Shown here: in pieces, positions 1-5,880 of the stretch | Numbering within the stretch: the stretch's first letter is position 1 | Layout: each line of letters opens with the position of its first letter | From: DASWUD01 sp036401755 | Lineage (GTDB): Bacteria; Pseudomonadota; Gammaproteobacteria; Thiohalomonadales; Thiohalomonadaceae | Assembly (NCBI GenBank): GCA_036401755.1 | Contig: DASWUD010000046.1 | Span: forward strand, 1-7,860 | Length of the DNA: 7,860 nucleotides | Reading direction: 5' to 3' | Translations under genes and position numbers: made by a program | Notes under the pieces: model-generated | The model's input: only the letters and a program-made list of their open reading frames with translations | Databases searched by the model: none | What the model was told of the DNA's origin: nothing

Positions 1-542
1 TCGGCGCTGCGCTGGAGCGGTTCGATAGTGACAAGGGCGCCGCCGAATGCCACGGCGCCATGGCCGGACTGCTCTGCGCGGCAGGCCGGATGGAGAAGAC
101 ACAATGGTTGCAGCGTCTTTTCCCTGAAGTGGATAACAGCGATCTGCTGGTGCGCGACTCCGTTGCCATGCTGGCGAGCCTCTACGAGACAACGGCGCGG
201 CAGCTCGATGATGCGGTACTCGATTTCCAGTTGTTGCTGCCCGACGATGAAGAGCCGCTCGAAGAGCGTATCGAGGCACTGGCCGAGTGGTGCCAGGGGT
301 TCCTGCTTGGCATGAGCGAGGGGGGGATGAAGGATCTGGCGGCGCTGCCTGCCGACAGCGGCGAGGTGATGCGCGACCTGGTGGAGATCGCCCGTGCCGG
401 CAGTTACGATTTGGCAGGGGGAGAAGAGGACGAGGTCTCCTACAACGAGCTGCTCGAATATGTGCGTACCGGCGTGCTGCTCATCAACGAAGAGCTCAAC
501 CCGACCCAGGCGCCTCCCCAGGACAACGTCACCCTCCACTGA
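1..542 (+). CDS. ygfB: YgfB/UPF0149 family protein, 5'-truncated by the window edge
   Basis: A small acidic cytoplasmic protein of the UPF0149 (YecA/YgfB-like) family. The open frame runs in from the left edge (first full codon at base 3), giving 179 visible residues. An in-frame ATG at 60 is not the true start, because the family motif reads through it: a CHG-x-(M/L)-GLLCA segment matches the conserved MHG-x-x-x-G-(M/L) region of E. coli YgfB. From that alignment, done from memory, about 13 residues are missing. Other family marks are the FQLLLPDD block, the W-C-QGFLLG helix near the middle, the acidic stretch GGEEDEVSYNELLEYVR and the terminal TLH. In Pseudomonas aeruginosa YgfB affects expression of an AmpDh amidase and beta-lactam tolerance; whether that holds here is unknown. 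It lies 18 bases before pepP, the same neighbour as in E. coli. Confidence 0.93.
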   Translation, partial: GAALERFDSDKGAAECHGAMAGLLCAAGRMEKTQWLQRLFPEVDNSDLLVRDSVAMLASLYETTARQLDDAVLDFQLLLPDDEEPLEERIEALAEWCQGFLLGMSEGGMKDLAALPADSGEVMRDLVEIARAGSYDLAGGEEDEVSYNELLEYVRTGVLLINEELNPTQAPPQDNVTLH

Positions 543-560
543 AGCGCGGCACACCATCCC

Positions 561-1868
561 ATGACCAAGAGCGAATTTTCTGCACGCCGCAAGCGACTGA
601 TGCAGCAGATGGGCGGCGGCTCCATCGCCATTGTCCCGACGGCGCCGACGCGTACCCGCAATCGTGACATCGAACATGTCTACCGCCCCGACTCCGACTT
701 CTACTACCTGACCGGCTTTGCCGAGCCGGAGGCGGTGGCGGTGCTTGTGCCGGGCCGACCCCATGGGGAGTACATCCTCTTTTGTCGCGAACGCGATCCT
801 GAGATGGAGACCTGGCATGGGCGACGCGCCGGGCTTGAAGGGGCCCAGATGCTGCACGGTGCCGACGATGCCTTCCCCATCGACGATATCGACGACATCC
901 TCCCTGGGCTGCTGGAGAACCGCGAGCGCGTCTACTATGCCATGGGCAGTCACCCCGACTTTGACCGCAGGGTAATGGAGTGGATCAACATTCTGCGCAA
1001 GAAGTCGCGTGCCGGGGTGCACGCGCCAGGTGAATTCGTTTCGCTCGACCACCTGCTGCACGACATGCGCCTCTACAAAAGCAGTGCCGAGATCAAGACC
1101 ATGCGTCAGGCGGCGCAGATCTCCGCCCAGGCACACCTGCGCGCCATGCGCGCCACCGCCCCCGGCAAATTCGAATATCAGATCGAGGCGGAGATCCTTC
1201 ACGAGTTTGCCATCCATGGCGCACGCTCTCCCTCCTACCCCTCCATCGTCGGTGGCGGCGCCAACGGCTGCATTCTCCACTACACCGAAAACAGCGATGA
1301 GTTGCGGGATGGTGAATTGTTGCTCATCGATGCCGGCTGCGAACTCGACTACTACGCCGCCGACATCACCCGCACCTTTCCCATCAATGGCCGCTTCACT
1401 CCGGCACAGCGTGCCATTTACGAACTGGTGCTCGATGCCAATTACGCCGCCACTGAACAGGTAAGGCCGGGCAACCACTGGAACCAGCCCCATGAGGCCG
1501 CGGTGAAGGCGCTGACCCAGGGGTTGATCAAACTCGGCCTGCTCAAGGGAACGCTGGCGAAGCTGATCAAGGAGGATGCCTACCGGCGCTTCTACATGCA
1601 CCGCACCGGCCACTGGCTAGGTATGGATGTGCACGATGTGGGCGAGTACAAGGTGGGTGAGGAGTGGCGGGTGTTCGAACCGGGGATGGCGCTCACCATC
1701 GAGCCGGGGCTCTATATACCCGCAGGCTGCAAGGGGGTGGCAAAGAAGTGGTGGAACATCGGCATCCGGGTCGAGGATGATGTGCTGGTCACCAAGAAGG
1801 GGCACGAAGTGCTTACCAGTGACGCCATCAAGGAGCCGGACGAGATCGAAGAGTGGATGAAAAGATAG
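561..1868 (+). CDS. pepP: Xaa-Pro aminopeptidase (aminopeptidase P, M24B)
   Basis: A cytoplasmic metallo-exopeptidase that removes an N-terminal residue when the next residue is proline. The protein has 435 residues (E. coli PepP has 441). Residues 1 to about 170 form the N-terminal creatinase-like domain (YRPDSDFYYLTGFAEPEAV at 41-59), and about 175-435 the pita-bread catalytic domain. The dinuclear metal ligands are all visible: D257 (LLIDAG), D268 (AADITRTF), H351 (HRTGHWLG), E381 (TIEPGLYI) and E405 (GIRVEDD). The supporting residues H240 (ILHYTEN), H358 (DVHDVG) and R403 are present too, so it should be active. ATG 561 is chosen because the N-terminus aligns with E. coli PepP. No strong Shine-Dalgarno precedes it; the ygfB stop is 18 bases upstream, so translation may be coupled. 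It is part of the conserved ygfB-pepP-ubiH-ubiI block. Confidence 0.97.
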   Translation: MTKSEFSARRKRLMQQMGGGSIAIVPTAPTRTRNRDIEHVYRPDSDFYYLTGFAEPEAVAVLVPGRPHGEYILFCRERDPEMETWHGRRAGLEGAQMLHGADDAFPIDDIDDILPGLLENRERVYYAMGSHPDFDRRVMEWINILRKKSRAGVHAPGEFVSLDHLLHDMRLYKSSAEIKTMRQAAQISAQAHLRAMRATAPGKFEYQIEAEILHEFAIHGARSPSYPSIVGGGANGCILHYTENSDELRDGELLLIDAGCELDYYAADITRTFPINGRFTPAQRAIYELVLDANYAATEQVRPGNHWNQPHEAAVKALTQGLIKLGLLKGTLAKLIKEDAYRRFYMHRTGHWLGMDVHDVGEYKVGEEWRVFEPGMALTIEPGLYIPAGCKGVAKKWWNIGIRVEDDVLVTKKGHEVLTSDAIKEPDEIEEWMKR

Positions 1869-1877
1869 TGCAGGGTA

Positions 1878-1948
1878 GGATGGGTGGAACACAGCGTATC
1901 CCATCTTGTTGTTACAGCATGATGGGTTGCGCTTTGCTCCACCCATCC
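1878..1948. repeat. REP-like inverted doublet in the pepP-ubiH gap
   Basis: Two 28-base arms, 1878-1905 and 1921-1948, are inverted copies of each other with 24 of 28 positions complementary and a 15-base loop (1906-1920). Each arm is itself an imperfect palindrome with ends GATGGG and CCCATC. This is the architecture of paired REP elements: two small hairpins that can also fold into one long stem. The core words (GGGTGGA...CAGCG and CGCTTTGCTCCACCC) resemble short intergenic repeats I recall as common in gammaproteobacteria. Only one doublet occurs in this window, so dispersal through the genome is inferred. It begins 9 bases after the pepP stop and ends 23 bases before the proposed ubiH start, where a folded transcript could affect pepP mRNA 3'-end stability or expression of ubiH. 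Confidence 0.75.
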
Positions 1949-1971
1949 CACAAGGGGTGTCCTTGAAACCT

Positions 1972-3231
1972 ATGGACTACGACCTTCTGATCATCGGCGG
2001 CGGCATGGTGGGGGCGAGCCTGGCCCACGCCCTGCGCGATCTCGAGCTGCGCATCGGCATTGTCGAGGCGGTGGCACTGGAGGAGAACTCGCAGCCCAGC
2101 TACGACGCACGCGCTATTGCCCTGTCACAGGGCTCGAAACGCATTTTTGATGCGATGGGTGTGTGGGACGCGATGGTGGTGCAGGGTGTCTCACCCATCA
2201 CTCACATCCATGTCTCCGATCGCGGCCACTTCGGTGCATCCCGTCTCGATGCGGCACAGGAGCATGTTGAGGCGTTGGGGTACGTGGTCGAGGCGGGCGT
2301 TATCGGCACCGTGCTGGCGGCGCGCCTGAAATCCCTGCCCAATGTGGAAGTGATCTGCCCGGCGACGATCAAAGGGCTGGCCATCGAGGCAGAGAGTGCC
2401 AGCGTCACCATCGAGCGTGACGGCGTGCTGGGCGAGCTGCGCGCCGCGCTGGTGGTGGCGGCGGACGGCACCCGTTCCACCGTGCGCGAACTGGTGGGGG
2501 CGCGTACCTTCAAGCTCGGCTACGGCCAGACGGCGATCATCGCCAACGTCATCACCGATCAGCCACACCACGGCCGTGCCTTCGAACGCTTCACCGACTC
2601 CGGCCCGCTGGCGTTGCTACCTAACACCGCACCGCTCGGCTATCCCCAGCGCGACGCCGGCGAACGGCGCTGGTCGCTGGTATGGACCGCACGCGATGCC
2701 GAGGTCGAGGCGATCCTGGCGCTGGATGATGCCGCGTTCATCGAGCGTTTACAGGTGCGTCTCGGCTATCGCGCCGGTCATGTGATCTCATGTGGCCCGC
2801 GCCGAGCCTACCCGCTGGTGCTGCAATATGTGCGTGACCAGGTACGCGAGCGCCTTGCCTTCATCGGCAATGCCGCCCACGCCATGCATCCGGTAGGTGG
2901 CCAGGGTTTCAATCTCGGCCTGCGCGATGTGGCGGTGCTCGCCGAGGTGCTGGCCAATGCCGTGCAGCGCGCTGACGACATCGGCTCGCTCGCTGCGCTG
3001 CACGATTATGCGGCGTGGCGCCGCCCCGACTATCTCCGCACCATGTTCTTCACCGACACCCTGGCGCGCAGCTTTTCAACAAAATTTACTCCAGTGGTGG
3101 TGGCGCGCGATCTGGGGTTGATGGCGATGGAACTATTGCCGCCTGCGCGCCAGCTGTTTGCCCGCCAGGCGATGGGGCTGCTCGGCAAGCTGCCGCGTCT
3201 GGCGCGGCAGTTACCACTGATTGAAAAATAA
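1972..3231 (+). CDS. ubiH: Ubiquinone biosynthesis FAD-dependent hydroxylase UbiH
   Basis: A class A flavoprotein monooxygenase that adds a hydroxyl group to the ubiquinone ring precursor (2-octaprenyl-6-methoxyphenol step; C1, called C4 in older numbering), using NAD(P)H and O2. It has 419 residues from ATG 1972 (E. coli UbiH has 392). The N-terminal FAD Rossmann motif GGGMVG is at 9-14 with E32 closing the second strand. The DG motif AADGTRS is at 163-169 and the GD-type motif FIGNAAHAMHP at 297-307, followed by GGQGFNLGLRD. UbiH-like signatures are DARAIALSQG, HVSDRGHFGA, YVVEAG and the C-terminal PVVVARDLGLMAMELLPPAR. The frame stays open back to an ATG at 1906, but that start lies inside the repeat and adds 22 non-family residues. 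AAGGGG at 1952-1957 is rather far (14 bases) from ATG 1972; an in-frame TTG at 1963 is better spaced and remains possible. Confidence 0.93.
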   Translation: MDYDLLIIGGGMVGASLAHALRDLELRIGIVEAVALEENSQPSYDARAIALSQGSKRIFDAMGVWDAMVVQGVSPITHIHVSDRGHFGASRLDAAQEHVEALGYVVEAGVIGTVLAARLKSLPNVEVICPATIKGLAIEAESASVTIERDGVLGELRAALVVAADGTRSTVRELVGARTFKLGYGQTAIIANVITDQPHHGRAFERFTDSGPLALLPNTAPLGYPQRDAGERRWSLVWTARDAEVEAILALDDAAFIERLQVRLGYRAGHVISCGPRRAYPLVLQYVRDQVRERLAFIGNAAHAMHPVGGQGFNLGLRDVAVLAEVLANAVQRADDIGSLAALHDYAAWRRPDYLRTMFFTDTLARSFSTKFTPVVVARDLGLMAMELLPPARQLFARQAMGLLGKLPRLARQLPLIEK

Positions 3232-3232
3232 C

Positions 3233-3240
3233 AGGAGGGG
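3233..3240 (+). promoter_or_regulatory. Strong Shine-Dalgarno site for the second hydroxylase gene
   Basis: AGGAGGGG lies two bases after the ubiH stop and four bases before ATG 3245. It fixes that ATG as the start and excludes the in-frame TTG at 3221, which would overlap the ubiH end and have this site inside its coding sequence. It is the strongest ribosome binding site in the operon. Confidence 0.8.
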
Positions 3241-3244
3241 GGCG

Positions 3245-4447
3245 ATGGAGTTCGACATCATCATCATCGGTGGCGGCATGGTCGGCGCCACGCTGGGATG
3301 TGCCTTGGGTAATTCGCCCTTCAAGGTAGCAGTGATCGAGCCGGCGCTGGCGCCTTCGAACTGGCCGGAGAATGAGTACGACATCCGTGTCAGCGCCATC
3401 ACCCGCGCCACCGAAAATGTGTTCCGCCACATCGGCGCCTGGCAGGGGATGGTGCAACGGCGCGTCACGCCGTATCAGGGGATGCAGGTGTGGGACGCCA
3501 CCGGCAGCGGTGCGATCGAATTCAACGCCGCCGAGCTCGGCGAGACCAATCTCGGCCACATCATCGAAAACCGCGTGATCCTCGCTGCCCTGCTGGAGCG
3601 CATGGCGCAGTTCGACAACGTGCAGCTCTTCTGCCCCGCCGATGCCAAGCGCATGGACCGTGCCCACGACAAGGTGACGCTCGCCCTCGATGATGGCCGC
3701 ATGCTCACGGGAAAACTGCTGGTCGGCGCCGATGGCGCCCGTTCCTGGGTGCGCGATCAGGCCGGCATCACCACCACCGGCTGGTCTTACGAACAGACCG
3801 CGGTGGTCGCCACCATCAAGACCTCACTGCCCCACCACGGCATCGCCTATCAACGGTTCATGCCGGAGGGGCCGCTCGCCTTCCTGCCCATGCCCGAGGG
3901 GTTGAGCTCCATCGTCTGGAGCACCACACCGGAGCGTGCCCGCGAGCTGGTGGCGATGGAGGAGAGCCAATTCCTCGACGAGCTACAGCAAGCGTTTGGC
4001 GAAAAACTGGGGCGCATGGAGTGGGTGGGTCCACGCGGCGGCTTCCCGCTAATTCTCAAGCATGCCAACAGCTACACCAGCGACCGGCTCGTGTTGGCCG
4101 GCAACGCTGCCCATGCCATCCATCCCCTCGCCGGCCAGGGTTTGAACCTCGGCGTCTCGGACGTGGCCGCCCTCACCGAAGTACTGCTCGACGCCAAGCG
4201 CCAGCGGCGTGATATCGGTGATATCGCCGTACTGCGCAAATATGAACGCTGGCGCAAGGCCGACAACCTCGGCGTGATGGCCGCGATGGACGGCTTCAAG
4301 CGCCTATTCAGCAACGACAGCAAACCGCTCAGTCTGCTACGCAATGTGGGCCTCACCATCGCCAACAAATCGGGCCCCCTCAAACACATGATGGTGCGCC
4401 GCGCCATGGGGATCGGCGGTGACCTGCCGAAGATGACGCGAGGTTGA
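3245..4447 (+). CDS. ubiI: UbiI/UbiF/COQ6-type FAD-dependent ubiquinone hydroxylase
   Basis: A paralogue of the preceding UbiH and a second ring hydroxylase of ubiquinone synthesis. By position (directly after ubiH, as visC/ubiI in E. coli) and length (400 residues, the same as E. coli UbiI) it should act at ring position C5. The FAD motif GGGMVG is at 9-14 with E32. Next come IRVSAIT at 47-53, GHIIENRVI at 104-112, the DG motif GADGARS at 161-167 and GNAAHAIHPLAGQGLNLG at 286-303. GHIIEN and HPLAGQG match UbiI/UbiF rather than UbiH. The C-terminus, RKADN...MDGF...LLRNVGL...SGPLK, also recalls E. coli UbiF, which acts at C6, so the exact position or positions hydroxylated are uncertain. The gene starts 13 bases after the ubiH stop and is surely cotranscribed with it. 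The Asp of the usual GD motif is Asn here, as in E. coli UbiH. Confidence 0.9.
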   Translation: MEFDIIIIGGGMVGATLGCALGNSPFKVAVIEPALAPSNWPENEYDIRVSAITRATENVFRHIGAWQGMVQRRVTPYQGMQVWDATGSGAIEFNAAELGETNLGHIIENRVILAALLERMAQFDNVQLFCPADAKRMDRAHDKVTLALDDGRMLTGKLLVGADGARSWVRDQAGITTTGWSYEQTAVVATIKTSLPHHGIAYQRFMPEGPLAFLPMPEGLSSIVWSTTPERARELVAMEESQFLDELQQAFGEKLGRMEWVGPRGGFPLILKHANSYTSDRLVLAGNAAHAIHPLAGQGLNLGVSDVAALTEVLLDAKRQRRDIGDIAVLRKYERWRKADNLGVMAAMDGFKRLFSNDSKPLSLLRNVGLTIANKSGPLKHMMVRRAMGIGGDLPKMTRG

Positions 4448-4470
4448 TCGGATAACTCAAAGAGAAGACC

Positions 4471-4477
4471 AAGGGAG
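4471..4477 (+). promoter_or_regulatory. Shine-Dalgarno site for the unknown anchored protein
   Basis: AAGGGAG is followed by an 8-base spacer and ATG 4486. This favours ATG over the in-frame GTG at 4477, which would overlap the site and has only a poor purine-rich stretch upstream of it. Confidence 0.6.
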
Positions 4478-4485
4478 TGGGCAAG

Positions 4486-5877
4486 ATGTTAAGAGCTGTC
4501 GCCAAGATAGTTGCTTGGTTGGTCGGGGGCTTGTTGGGGACCGCCGTCCTCCTTTATTTGTTGTTGCTGGTTGTCAATCTGCATGACGAGCCCCCTTCAC
4601 CTGCCGCACAGCGCTTTGCCGAAGTGCGCGCCAAACGTCCGGCCGTGGCCGATGAAAACAATGCGTTCATCTACCTGGTCGGAATGGGAGTTGATGCGCA
4701 GTACGATCCACAGCAAGCGGGTTTGGCCATGGTCGCCATGGAGCGCAACCGTCCACCACAAGAGGACTCAGCCGGCTACACTCATCCCGACTATCCCCAG
4801 AACGATGCAATCAAGATATCAGCCAAACCGCTCCTCGATCTGCTCGAGGCGTGCCGGACGATAGGTTCGTCATGTCTGAAGTTTCTCGACAGCAAAGCCG
4901 ATACCGTTACTCTCGGTCCGCCCGAGCAGTTGTTGGTGGAGCGTTACCGCACGCTGATCACATTTCCCGAGTGGCGCGAGAGTGGGGTGACCTATAACGG
5001 TCCTATTCCCTCCTACTCCCCGGCGCTCAATGGCCAGAAGCTGATGCTGCTCGATTGCTGGCAGCTCGCCGATGACAAAGCTATGAATCGTTGTAACGGC
5101 CTGCTCGAAGCGGATGCCCATTTCTGGCGCAATGTATTCAACTCTGCGGACAGTTTGATCACCAGCATGGTCGCCGTCCGGGCGATGGGCAATAACCTCA
5201 TCTGGACCAACCTCATCATGCGCCGCGATACGAAACACCCCTCTCGCATCGCGATACCCGCCACCTGGCAACGGCCCATCAGTGATGACGAGCGCGCCAT
5301 GGAGCGAACCTGGAGCGGCGAGTGGCAGTTCGTCGAGAGCATCCTGAGCAAGGTCCAATCCGATGGTTTTGGTGTATTGGATGGAATGCAGGATAAGCAG
5401 ACTATTTCTGCTCATATGGAGAATTGGTTTATGCGGCCACTATTTTTGCATCAGGCCACCCTCAATCAGCAGGCTAGCAGCTTTGTTGAGGTAATGGAGC
5501 AGTACCGGACCCCCTATGCGCAACTGCCGGCGGTTGCAGCAAAGAGGAACGCTTCCTTACCGTTTGGCGGTGAAGAGCTGAGTTTCCCGCACATGTTCTA
5601 CAACCCGATTGGCAAGATATTGAACGAAATAGGTAAGCCGAACTACGGTGGCTATATGCTCAAGGTAGCCGACCTCGAAGGGGCTCGCCGTGCTCTGCTC
5701 GCCACCGCCGCACTGCGCACTACGCACACGCCCCGCGAAAAAGCGGCAGAGATGTTGACGCAATTACCGCTGCGCAACCCTTACACCAATCAACCCTTCG
5801 CCTGGGATGAGGCAACGGGTTGCGTGCTGTTCGAGGGGCTGAGCGAGACACATAACCGTTATCAGTTTCCGCTCTGA
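4486..5877 (+). CDS. Hypothetical protein with N-terminal membrane anchor
   Basis: I do not recognise a named family. The 463-residue product (466 if GTG 4477 is used) begins with a single hydrophobic helix at about 8-30, preceded by R3 and K7, and there is no obvious cleavage or lipobox motif. It is probably a signal-anchor protein with most of its chain in the periplasm. The rest is soluble and probably largely helical. Five cysteines occur (C123, C130, C191, C203, C446); the first four fall in two close pairs, compatible with disulfides if periplasmic. The C-terminal NPYTNQPFAWDEATG (431-445) resembles the DPYTGKPF/W-type ending seen in assorted uncharacterised exported proteins. It follows ubiI by 38 bases with no visible terminator, so it is probably cotranscribed with it. 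Base composition looks more AT-rich than its neighbours (26 of 60 GC in 5401-5460, counted by eye), a hint of separate acquisition or weak codon selection. Confidence 0.8.
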   Translation: MLRAVAKIVAWLVGGLLGTAVLLYLLLLVVNLHDEPPSPAAQRFAEVRAKRPAVADENNAFIYLVGMGVDAQYDPQQAGLAMVAMERNRPPQEDSAGYTHPDYPQNDAIKISAKPLLDLLEACRTIGSSCLKFLDSKADTVTLGPPEQLLVERYRTLITFPEWRESGVTYNGPIPSYSPALNGQKLMLLDCWQLADDKAMNRCNGLLEADAHFWRNVFNSADSLITSMVAVRAMGNNLIWTNLIMRRDTKHPSRIAIPATWQRPISDDERAMERTWSGEWQFVESILSKVQSDGFGVLDGMQDKQTISAHMENWFMRPLFLHQATLNQQASSFVEVMEQYRTPYAQLPAVAAKRNASLPFGGEELSFPHMFYNPIGKILNEIGKPNYGGYMLKVADLEGARRALLATAALRTTHTPREKAAEMLTQLPLRNPYTNQPFAWDEATGCVLFEGLSETHNRYQFPL

Positions 5878-5880
5878 TTG

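Noticed and set aside
60..542. Complete 160-residue ygfB starting at ATG 60
   Set aside because: The frame is open to the window edge and conserved family residues lie upstream of and across that ATG, so the gene is truncated by the window.
1906..1971. ATG-initiated N-terminal extension of UbiH (22 residues)
   Set aside because: It is encoded by the REP-like arm and linker, has no family similarity, and the FAD-binding strand (MDYDLLIIGGG) starts naturally at 1972.
3221..3244. TTG start for the second hydroxylase giving eight extra residues
   Set aside because: The strong AGGAGGGG site would fall inside the coding sequence, and it correctly positions ATG 3245.
3086..3667. 193-codon minus-strand open frame across the ubiH-ubiI junction
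   Set aside because: It is antisense to two well-supported flavoprotein genes, and its product shows no domain I recognise.
4209..4227. Short tandem repeat (GTGATATCG twice)
   Set aside because: It encodes the DIGDI stretch of the hydroxylase in frame and has only two copies; coincidence of codon use.
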